64,000 bases of DNA from Meghimatium bilineatum. Its lineage: Eukaryota > Mollusca > Gastropoda > Stylommatophora > Philomycidae. The translations under genes and the position numbers were made by a program. Below the pieces are notes generated by a model. It was not told the DNA's origin. It made no database searches and worked only from the letters and a program-made list of their open reading frames with translations. The DNA lies in assembly GCA_034231615.1 (NCBI GenBank), contig CM067322.1, forward strand, positions 103,439,587-103,503,586. Direction: 5' to 3'. Below, piece by piece: positions 55,453 through 64,000 of this stretch (the stretch's first letter is position 1; the number at the start of each line of letters is the position of its first letter).

Positions 55453-56721
55453 CAAAGTTGTTGTTATATTGAAGTTGTTGTTTTGTTTATTTTTCTAAAT
55501 AATATTTGTAGGAATGAGTTCATTTCTATTGACATTTATCTCTTTGTCTTTATTAAATTAAGGACAATTTCGTCTGCCTCGCTATGACGTTTGATCATCG
55601 GCTTCGCTGATCGTCTGATGTTTAACTGACATAAATATTTTCTGAAACCAGTGATAGAAATTATATTCGATGTAAAAACAAAAAACATAAAAAAGTAAGA
55701 GATCAAAACGTGTGATTTATATCCTACACCAACGCATTTGGCAAACTCAATCATGAGCAAATTATCAACATGCTAGACGTACTGAACATTGACGGAACAA
55801 GCTTAAAATAAATTTCAGAAATATGTATTGGCAACAAACAGAAGATGTTAAGTGTGCTGAATCAAGTAGAAGCATATGATGAGATAAAGCGGAGAGTCAG
55901 GAAGGTGTGGGTAATATCATTCCATCTTTTCTCTGAGTGTGGCCAAATGATCATCAGATGTGTATGTAACATTCATAAAATACTGGTTGGTATGTCAGCA
56001 ACATAGAAAACATGAGATTTGATGACGGATCAGCTTCGGGTGTAGGGTTGGTCTAAAGTCAGGTGAAATAGCAAATTCTGATCAATAATATATGTGCTTG
56101 GGGTGCCCCGTTGCAGTGCCCCACTGGATTTGAAATGTATCATCGTTACGTGTACTTGGAGTGGGGTACTGCAGTAAAAATTTATCACTGTCGAAAAAAA
56201 AAGTAAACACGAATTAAATCTTGTTAACAAACAGGAAATAGAAAACTACAACGTTTCAACACAGAGGCTTTTATCAAGCATAAAAAAACACGCACAACAT
56301 ACGAAACAAAATACTGTTTTCAGTATGACAACAAGCAGTATATAATATTCTCAGATTCGTGAATGCCACAGTTTGGGGCACAGAAATGAGAATACGCATT
56401 CTGCGGATAAATTAAACAAATCACAAGCCAATAAGAGAATGACATAGTCCCATAAGCATGCGTGCGTAGAAGTGGAACACATTGTGTTTCACAATCGTGT
56501 GAGGAAGGTCCGTGGGTCTGAACATTGAAGTCCTCTGTCTTCGCCGGGTCAGAGTTGATGCCTCATAACATTTTTGTATCAAGTGTGTATCCCCTGGCCA
56601 GACAAGCTATCTCTGCTCGTTGTATGTTGGGCAGCACTGAAATATGTGATATGGGGTTGGCTTCCTGTAGCATTATGAACATTCTTCTGTGTATACGATC
56701 ATCATTGGTGTCTAAAGCTGA
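55453..56721. other. unique region with GAAACGT motif and inverted repeat
   Basis: 56113-56125 (GCAGTGCCCCACT) and 56160-56172 (AGTGGGGTACTGC) form a 13-bp inverted repeat with one mismatch around a 34-base loop. 56236-56285 on the minus strand has TGATAAAAGCCTCTGTGTTG followed by AAACGTTG, the motif also seen at 25006. Minus-strand frames between 56290 and 56720 look protein-like but are interrupted and unrecognised. Confidence 0.45.
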
Positions 56722-57493
56722 CTCAACAGTCTGTTAGAGCTTGTTCTAAGCTGACACAACAGTCTGTTAGAGCTTGTTCTAAGCTGACCCAACAGTCTGT
56801 TAGAGCGTGTTCTAAGCTGACCCAACAGTCTGTTAGAGCTTGTTCTAAGCTGACCCAACAGTCTGTTAGAGCTTGTTCTAAGCTGACCCAACAGTCTGTT
56901 AGAGCTTGTTCTAAGCTGACCCAACAATCTGTTAGAGCTTGTTCTAAGCTGACCCAACAATCTGTTAGAGCTTGTTCTAAGCTGACCCAACAATCTGTTA
57001 GAGCTTGTTCTAAGCTGACCCAACAATCTGTTAGAGCTTGTTCTAAGCTGACCCAACAATCTGCTAGAGCTTGTTCTAAGCTGACCCAACAATCTGTTAG
57101 AGCTTGTTCTAAGCTGACCCAACAATCTGTTAGAGCTTGTTCTAAGCTGACCCAACAATCTGTTAGAGCTTGTTCTAAGCTGACCCAACAGTCTGTTAGA
57201 GCTTGTTCTAAGCTGACCCAACAGTCTGTTAGAGCTTGTTCTAAGCTGACCCAACAATCTGTTAGAGCTTGTTCTAAGCTGACCCAACAATCTGTTAGAA
57301 ATTGTTCTAAGCTGACCCAACAATCTGTTAGAGCTTGTTCTAAGCTGACCCAACAATCTGTTAGAGCTTGTTCTAAGCTGACCCAACAATCTGTTAGAGC
57401 TTGTTCTAAGCTGACCCAACAATCTGTTAGAGCTTGTTCTAAGCTGACCCAACAATCTGTTAGAGCTTGTTCTAAGCTGACCCAACAGTATGT
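56722..57493. repeat. 33-bp minisatellite, about 23 copies
   Basis: Core CTGTTAGAGCTTGTTCTAAG, then CTGACCCAACAAT. CAGTCTG units occur at both ends and in the middle (57190-57230) with CAATCTG units between. Two minus frames of about 270 codons are open because of the period. Confidence 0.97.
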
Positions 57494-57526
57494 TGGTACC
57501 TTTGGAGGTGATGCATTGCATCGGAT

Positions 57527-57728
57527 TTGTCCTTCACTACTATTTGTGTCCTCCACTACTATTTGTGTCCTCCACTACTATTTGTGTCCTCCATTACTAT
57601 TTGTGTCCTCCACTACTATTTGTGTCCTCCACTACTATTTGTGTCCTCCACTACTATTTGTGTCCTCCACTACTATTTGTGTCCTCCACTACTATTTGTA
57701 TCCTCCACTACTATTTGTGTCCTCTACT
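57527..57728. repeat. 19-bp minisatellite, about 10.5 copies
   Basis: Unit GTCCTCCACTACTATTTGT, nearly invariant. Followed by a C10 run near 57745. Confidence 0.96.
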
Positions 57729-58112
57729 TGCTCTGATCGTCAACCCCCCCCCCCATGTGTCCACATCCAACAAGTTCTCTTGAAGTAGTAGTTCCAGTGT
57801 TCCCTCTTATCCTATGTTAACTTTCCATCTATTGATGCATTGGACGCAAGTCTGTCTACTCGTTCATTACTGCACACGCCACCATGTCCCCGTCGGTAAA
57901 GACACGTGATACCATGTAGACTGGAAGTAACTATGTCAGTCACTCATATCGACATCCATCATTGTCTATCTCCTGAAGCATGGACTGTCTGATACAAGAA
58001 CTGCCTTAGTAAACAAAGTTCCAGAGAGCCACTTCAGGGCAACAGTAACTGCTTCAACTATTGCACCCATGTTGAATGTGGTTGTCCTGCATGATACACT
58101 GTATTCAGCGCT
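57729..58112. other. unique stretch, no gene seen
   Basis: About 380 bases between two arrays with no recognisable frame. Confidence 0.45.
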
Positions 58113-58455
58113 GATTCTCACACTAGCATTAAAACCTCAGGTATAATTCTCACACTAGCATTAAAACCCCAGATATGATTCTCACACTAGCATTAAAACA
58201 CCAGATATAATCTCACACTAGCATTAAAACCCCAGATATAATTCTCATACTAGCATTAAAACCCCAGATAGTATTCTCACACTAGCATTAAAACCCCAGA
58301 TATGATTCTCACACTAGCATTAAAACCCCAGATATGATTCTCACACTAGCATTAAAACCCCAGATATTATTCTCACACTAGCATTAAAACCCCAGATATG
58401 ATTCTCACACTAGCATTAAAACCCCAGATATGATTCTCAAAATAGTATTAAAACC
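58113..58455. repeat. 32-bp minisatellite, about 10.8 copies
   Basis: Core TTCTCACACTAGCATTAAAA, then CCCCAGATATGA. Confidence 0.95.
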
Positions 58456-58562
58456 CCTAGCACGACTTCTGGAAAGCACAGGTCCATCAGTTAACACAGT
58501 GACATCATTATCTACAGAATCATCAGCATAAAATAGAAACATTTTTCAGGGCTGTTTTTAAT

Positions 58563-59778
58563 CTTGCCACATTCTCTATATTCACACTCCCTACATTCAC
58601 AATCCCTACATTCACAATCCCTACATTCACAATCCCTACATTCACAATCCCTACATTCACAATTCATAATTTCCAAAATTTACATTTTCAATCTCTACAT
58701 TCCCAATTTCATTCACAAGCCATAAATTCCTAATCTCCACATTACCAATCCATACATTTCAAAACTCTACATTACCAATCCCTACATTTCAAAACTCTAC
58801 ATTACCAATCCCTACATTTCAAAACTCTACATTACCAATCCCTGAATTCCTAATCTCTTCATTTCCAATCTATATATTTCCAATATATACATCCTATTTC
58901 CTACTATCCCAATCCCTATATTCCCAATCAATTTATTTCCAATCTCTACACTGCCAATCTATAGATTTACAATCTCATATCCAGTTTTTACCTTCCCACT
59001 TCCTACGTTCCCAATCTCCACATTTCCAATATCTACATTCACAATCTCTAAATTCCCATTCTCTACATTCCCAAACTCTACGTTCCAAAACTCATTCACA
59101 ATCCCTAAATTCTCAATCTTCACATTCCTAATAACTACATTCCCAATTCCTACATTTCCAAATTCTACATTCACAATCTCCACATTCTCAAACTCTACAT
59201 TCCAAATCTCATTCCAAATCCAAAAATCTCTACATTCCAAATGCCAATATTCCTAATCTCTACATTTCCAGTCTCTATATCTCCAATATTTAAATTTCCA
59301 ATCTCCAATTCCCAATTTCTACATTATCAATCGTATTCCCATTCCCTAAATTTCCAATATGTGCATTCCTAATACATACTTTCACAATCCCTTTAATCTC
59401 AATCACTGCATTCCACATATCTAAATTTCCAATCTCTATATTCTCAATCTCTATATGTTCAATCTTATTTCCAAGACCTAATTATCCAATCTCTACATTC
59501 CCACTCCCTATATTCCCGATCCCTACAATCCCAATATATACATTCTAAATCTCCACTTTCTCAATCCATACATTCCCAGTTCCTACATTCCAATCACTAA
59601 ATTTCCAATCTCCACTTGTCCAATCTCTACATTTCCAAACACTAATTTACCAGTCCCAATACCTAGATTTCTATTCTACACATTTCAAATGGCTACATTC
59701 CCAACACCTACATTTCCAATCTCTACATTTCCAATCTCTACATTTTCAAACACTAAATTCTCAATTTGTACAGTCGCT
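58563..59778. repeat. degenerate ~15-bp CTACATTC repeat, left block
   Basis: Loose units CCCTACATTCACAAT / TCTCTACATTTCCAA with many substitutions. A regular patch lies at 58580-58660 and a 39-bp dimer at 58745-58845. Confidence 0.85.
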
Positions 59779-59999
59779 ATTGTCTATTATCTAACACCCA
59801 GGTGGTGTTGCCGTAGCTTCCACACTTACCGTTGAACGTAGGGGTTTGTGAAGGAGATGTAGTTTACGTTCCAGAGCCAGATGTGTCGCTCTGGTTGACG
59901 TGTAGTCATGTTTATTCAGGATGGTCCTGATGTTGTCTACCAACCTTTTCCTAAGTCTGCCCTGGTTCTGTATCCTGATTCCATCTTGTTATAAGGTCC

Positions 60000-60013
60000 T
60001 ATGGGAAGTTGAT
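60000..60013. repeat. target-site duplication of SINE, low-coordinate copy
   Basis: TATGGGAAGTTGAT, identical to 60101-60114, flanks the insertion in RT family B. Confidence 0.88.
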
Positions 60014-60100
60014 TCAAGAAGGAAGCCAGAGGATAAATAAAACTTGAGTCTAACGGGTATTGAACCAGTCCGTTCAACGGCACAAAATCTCCTAGCAAAT
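60014..60100 (-). mobile_element. short tRNA-derived SINE inserted in RT family B
   Basis: An 87-bp insertion bounded by 14-bp duplications. On the minus strand it has a perfect B box GTTCAATAC (60057-60065) in ACTGGTTCAATACCCG, a poor A-box-like TTGCTAGGAG near its start, and a short non-tRNA tail. The RT homology on each side joins cleanly when one duplication and the insert are ignored. Confidence 0.75.
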
Positions 60101-60114
60101 TATGGGAAGTTGAT
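60101..60114. repeat. target-site duplication of SINE, high-coordinate copy
   Basis: TATGGGAAGTTGAT, identical to 60000-60013. Confidence 0.88.
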
Positions 60115-60354
60115 CGTTCATCCTCATAAGATGTTCAAACCATTGTATCTGTTGTTTCTCTATATACTCAATGCATGATGTCCTACCTATTATCTTTCTG
60201 ATGTTCTCTCTGTGTATTTTGTCGAGTCTGGTGACTCCAATAGCCTTCCTTAGCCATTTCATTTCGCAAGTTTCGATCTTTCTCTTATGTGTAGATGTCA
60301 GTTGCCAAGTCGGGCATTTGGTAGTATAGTGTTCATAGAAGTAAATAAACAAAT

Positions 60355-60475
60355 GATTAATCTCTAGATACCCAATCCCTATATTCTCAATCTCTACATT
60401 CTCATTCTTTACATTTCAAATATCTAATTTCCAATCCCTACTTTTCCAATCCCCATATCCCGAATCTCTAAACGA
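60355..60475. repeat. degenerate ~15-bp repeat, right block
   Basis: AATCCCTATATTCTCAATCT-type units continue the array seen before 59778. Confidence 0.75.
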
Positions 60476-60497
60476 TGCTAAGCCGTGTCATGTAACA

Positions 60498-60575
60498 ACA
60501 CGAGAGATCAAGGATTCATACAACACGAGAGACCAAGGATTCATACAACACGAGAGACCAAGGAGTCATACAACA
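60498..60575. repeat. 25-bp tandem repeat, 3 copies
   Basis: Unit with CAACACGAGAGACCAAGGAT. Confidence 0.92.
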
Positions 60576-61296
60576 CTGGCAGAGATTGAAATAAGATTAA
60601 TGCAGTCGTAAATTTTGATCCCGGAAAATGAAGAGAAGGGGGCGGGGGCAAGAGGTGAGATTAAAATTGTCGACTTGTCATAGTTCCCCAGGTGTATTCT
60701 GTCATTACAAATGAATAAGATTGTTTCCGGTAAACGATATGAGTTCTCATCCATCCCCTTCACAAGCTGGTAATGTAACACAGAATAACTCGTGTGCTGT
60801 CGTGACCGAAAGATGGACCACAAAATTGTTCGTGTATTGTCGTGACAGAAAGATGAGGCATACAATCGGCCGCTTGTTGATGGTGCCTCAATGGTAAGCA
60901 AAGAATAATACTACTGTCATGTCAATCGTAAGAAGGGAATAAGAAGTAAAACGAATAAACAAATTAAAATGCAATTTAAATGTAAATACACGAAATTGAC
61001 GTTTCGACCAACAAGACTGTATCAAAATATCGAAAAATATAGCAGAAAAAATATAGTTTTACGTGGACTGTGGTAACGGGAACTAGCAGAGATATAAGGA
61101 AATCAGAAACTAGTCAGATAATAAAGAATAAAAATATGCTAGAGACATCTTTCTTTGTCTCTCTATATTGTTGCAATTATAATGACATATGGCAACCTAC
61201 TGAACGTACTTCTATTGCCTATACAATCACTATATATCAAATAAAATATTACTTCCTGGGCGTGATCGTCATTGTGTGTCTTCTCGATTCCCCCAT
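60576..61296. other. unique region with unrecognised minus ORF and GAAACGT motif
   Basis: A 111-codon minus frame (60566-60901) has no recognised domain. A ~43-bp imperfect duplication (GTCGTGACCGAAAGATG / GTCGTGACAGAAAGATG) lies at 60797-60855. 60990-61030 on the minus strand contains TTGATACAGTCTTGTTGGTC, then GAAACGTCAA, the motif class seen at 25006. Confidence 0.4.
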
Positions 61297-61703
61297 GATT
61301 CTAAGCGAGTTAACCAGCCGATTGTAGGCGAGTTAACCAGCCGATTCTAAGCGAGTTAACCAGCCGATCCTAAGCGAGTTAACCAGCCGATCCTAAGCGA
61401 GTTAACCAGCCGATTCTATGCGAGTTAACCAGCCGATCCTAAGCGAGTTAACCAGCCGATCCTAAGCGAGTTAACCAGCCGATTCTATGCGAGTTAACCA
61501 GCCGATCCTATGCGAGTTAACCAGCCGATCCTAAGCGAGTTAACCAGCCGATTCTAGGCGAGTTAACCAGCCGATTGTAGGCGAGTTAACCAGCCGATTC
61601 TAGGCGAGTTAACCAGCCGATCCTAAGCGAGTTAACTAGCCGATTCTAGGCGAATTAACCAGCCGATCCTAACCAGTCGATTCTAGACGAGTTAACCAGC
61701 CGC
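61297..61703. repeat. 23-bp minisatellite, about 17.5 copies
   Basis: Core GCGAGTTAACCAGCCGATTC with CTAAG, CTAGG, CTATG and TGTAGG junction variants. GTTAAC occurs in nearly every unit. Confidence 0.96.
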
Positions 61704-63004
61704 AGCCAATGGCATATTTAACCATTCTGAGTCGTCTATTTCCATCGACATCCCCCCCCCATCCGAGTAGAAGGGTTTTTCAATTAGCATTGTATTAAGC
61801 CAAAAGTTGCAGTCTCCTTCGTATGAAAGCCTTGAGAAACTAGAGCTGCACATAAGAAGTAAGAGCATGTTCCTGAAATTATTTCTGGTGTTAGAAACGT
61901 ACATCCAGCCTCGTCTTGGTCAGACCTTACATCTCATTCTAGGAACCATACATTTCATTACTACATTTTCCATGCTATTATGCCTCTGTATATGGCCATA
62001 AAAATTTCAGCTCCCTGATTATAATGTCGTTAACAAATCAAACCATGTTCAGCGTTTATTGTTCATATTAACTTCTTGATTAGTCGTTTCCATGCTCCAT
62101 GGTAGTCTCCCAATTCTTCTGTAGCATCTCATTTCGAAGACAGCTATTCTCTTTACCACTGCTCTAGAACATCAATTATAGCATAAATATGTTACCTTGA
62201 TCTTAATGTTCCGTATAGGATATGCTAGAAATATATTTGGCATGTAATCTTGTATATTTCATGCCATGTAATCTCGCATATTTCGTGGTACTTGGCCGTT
62301 AATTTCCGCAACGTGAATTGTGGTAAGAATTGAAGGGGAAATTAATGATGGCTGCCTCACTTAAATATTGTCAGTGCTGCCAACTCATTTCGCTCAATTT
62401 CAAACTTATTTTTTGGAAAGTTGGTGTTTCAAGGCGAGTGAGCACTAAAGATTTTTGTTTTCAACATTGAATACTAGTCTAATTTAGTTATATCAGAACA
62501 TCATGAATATAGTTTTGTTAGTGTTGAAGACGGTGGAGTAAAACGTAAATGATTTGTTTTCAAAAGAAGATGGCAACACTGAGTGGCCGGCGACGTTTCT
62601 AATAAAGCAGACGTCATTTATTTCCCTTCGATTCTCCACAAAATAATTCACGCGGGATAAATTAACGAAACAAGTGCATATTATGCATGTATTCATAGCT
62701 GGCTACAATTCTCCTACACTATTTATTCTACTTTCAGTTACAGTTTCATTGTTGTACAAAATATTTGTTTAATTTTGTGTCTTTGTTCCTATTTGGACAC
62801 AGGTCAGTTAGTCGAAACGTCTACGTCGTGTATTCATCTTCTCGTAAGAATGCATGTTTAGTTTTGTTTTCATGGGAGATTTATAATTCGGATTTGTCCT
62901 TCCGCTTTCTTCGCTTGTAAATTTCCGGCACTGTTCTTTCTTTTACAAATTTAATTATGCCAGCAGTGATCTGGGTGTGCCAGCAGTGATCTGGGTGAGC
63001 CAAG
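61704..63004. other. unique region, no gene seen
   Basis: 1.3 kb, AT-rich, C-run near 61751. 62795-62840 has AGTTAGTCGAAACGTCTACG, a partial GAAACGT motif. An 18-bp duplication (CCAGCAGTGATCTGGGTG) occurs at about 62961-62996. Short frames have no recognisable domain. Confidence 0.4.
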
Positions 63005-63960
63005 ATGAGCGATCAATGGATGTAGTCTCCTAGGAGCTAGGATTGATGCTGCAGTGCGTGAGAGAATGTCCTAGGTGGTCCTTGAATCGTTTTTTTCTGC
63101 CCTCCGCTTGAACGTTTACTATCGCACAGCTTCCCATAGAATAACCTATTTGGAAGTCGTTTGGCATACTGACGATGTGCCCAATCAGGGGGAGTTGGGA
63201 CCAAGTCAGCAGGGCATGGATGTTTTGCATACGGGACATTTGAAGGATTTCCGTGTCCGGTTGTTGATCGTGCCAGCGTACTCCCATGAGGTTTCATAGT
63301 CACCGAAAGTGGAAAGAGTTAAGCTGTCGAGTGTGTCTCGCATAGACAGTCCAGCAAGACACAGCATAAAGCAGTGTTGGTATAATCACTGCGCAGTACA
63401 CGTCCGACTTAGTTGTCAGACTGAGACCACGCCTGATCCAGACTTTGGCACGAAGGCTCCCAAGTGTCGCACTAGCGTGATCAATACGCCGGGAAACTTC
63501 CTCGTCAATTGTCGCAGTTTGAGATAGGGTGCTGCCGAGATATACAAAGTTATTGGCAGTATTGAAATGTTGTCCCTTCACTGTGATTATTGGTTCTGTG
63601 CAAGAAACACATGGCACTGGTTGATACATTACTAATGTCTTCGCGGTGCTTATGTTGAGACCGAACGCATCACATGCCAAAGAAAAGAGGTCCATGCTGT
63701 CCTGCATGTCTTTCAGACTGGTAGCGTTTAGTGCACAATCATCGGCGAACAAGAAGTCGCGAGCAATGTCCGTCTTAGTTTTGGTCTTGGCCTTCAATCT
63801 ACTAAGATTAAATAGTCCTCCGCCAGCTCGATAGCGAAAACAAATTCCTGCACTGTTATTCGGGAAGGTATCATTTAACATGGCAGAGAACACCATGCTG
63901 AAGAGCGTCGGAGCCAGGACGCAACCCTGTTTGACACCGTTAGTTACTGGTAACAAGATT
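63005..63960 (-). pseudogene. RT family A, palm to C-terminus
   Basis: Minus strand from 63956: TNGVKQGCVLAPTLFSMVF, then DFLFADDCALNATSLKDMQ (FADD catalytic pair), LNISTAKTLVM, FVYLGSTLSQTATIDEEVS, VWIRRGLSLTTKSDVY, IPTLLYAVSCWTVY. After a frame break near 63300 it continues as HDQQPDTEILQMS, LIGHIVSMPND and EGRKKRFKD at 63037-63290. Widespread invertebrate endonuclease-reverse transcriptase type. The 5' part lies beyond the window. It is the best family A copy here. Confidence 0.9.
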
Positions 63961-64000
63961 CAGCGTGCAACAATGAAGAGCGTCGGAGCCAGGACGCAAC
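63899..64000. repeat. start of a 75-bp duplication within RT, cut by window edge
   Basis: TGAAGAGCGTCGGAGCCAGG plus ACGCAAC (27 bp) at 63899-63925 recurs exactly at 63974-64000, the last base of the window. The 75-bp offset equals 25 codons of the RT. Only the start of the second copy is visible. Confidence 0.8.

Larger units (their letters stand above)
59796..60352 (-). pseudogene. RT family B, C-terminal fragment split by a SINE
   Basis: Minus strand: CPTWQLTSTHKRKIETCEMK, WLRKAIGVTRLDK, CIEYIEKQQIQWFEHLMRMN, then DQLPI, where a 101-bp insertion (SINE plus one duplicated site) intervenes. After it the protein continues PYNKMESGYRTRA, VDNIRTILNKHD in a shifted frame, and RATHLALERKLHL. It is embedded in the degenerate 15-bp array, which resumes at 60355. 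Confidence 0.85.

Noticed and set aside
1..64000. Idea that arrays are selected to have periods divisible by three
   Set aside because: About 17 of 43 unit lengths I tallied are multiples of three, close to the one-third expected by chance.

Overview
This is animal (metazoan) nuclear DNA, most likely from an invertebrate. It has no operons and no prokaryotic genes. It carries several non-LTR retrotransposon families, tRNA-derived SINEs, a pogo/Tigger-like MITE and one plausible 5' exon followed by a GT splice donor. A mollusc would fit the repeat style, but the sequence alone does not prove it. I see no complete host gene. By my approximate boundaries about 45-50% of the window (about 31 kb) is tandem repeat, in over 40 different arrays with units of 10-63 bp. 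The largest is a 51-bp array of about 8 kb at 44143-52135.

Layout. 1-7.1 kb: 48-bp and 22-bp arrays, the latter holding a retroelement scrap. 7.1-10.8 kb: tRNA-like and degenerate repeats plus small arrays. 10.8-16.1 kb: a three-level nest. A tRNA-like SINE was split by a 5'-truncated RNase H retroelement, which was in turn split by a near-full-length EN-RT-RNase H element; both insertions keep target-site duplications. 16.1-18.6 kb: two further RT families and two copies of one SINE. 18.6-24 kb: arrays and a possible signal-peptide exon at 21.56 kb. 24-31 kb: SINE, RNase H element copies and arrays. 31-44 kb: arrays alternating with RT fragments, and a MITE. 44-52.5 kb: the 51-bp array and an 18-bp array. 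53-61.7 kb: more arrays, with one RT fragment that carries its own SINE. 63-64 kb: an RT fragment running off the edge.

Retroelement families, named here for cross-reference. A: FADDCAL-type RT (30.3, 36.5, 63 kb). B: WFGHLMRM-type RT C-terminus (18.1, 42.3, 43.3, 59.8 kb). C: RMLRIPWT-type RT (16.1-17.5, 32.7-33.2 kb). D: EN-RT-RNase H element (11.1-15.8 kb). E: RNase H element with a conserved TGT..TL..LL..R..HLW.C tail (6.3, 9.7, 10.9/15.8, 27.3, 27.7, 42.9 kb). All copies are broken by stops, frameshifts or truncation.

The main theme is a link between retroelement 3' coding ends and minisatellites. Several arrays have units that are recognisably pieces of RT or RNase H C-terminal coding sequence (17.06, 27.34, 32.7, 34.4 and 43.06 kb, and a nascent one at 63.9 kb), and others abut such fragments. 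The very long open reading frames in the arrays (1203 and 2347 codons) follow from unit lengths divisible by three and are not treated as genes.
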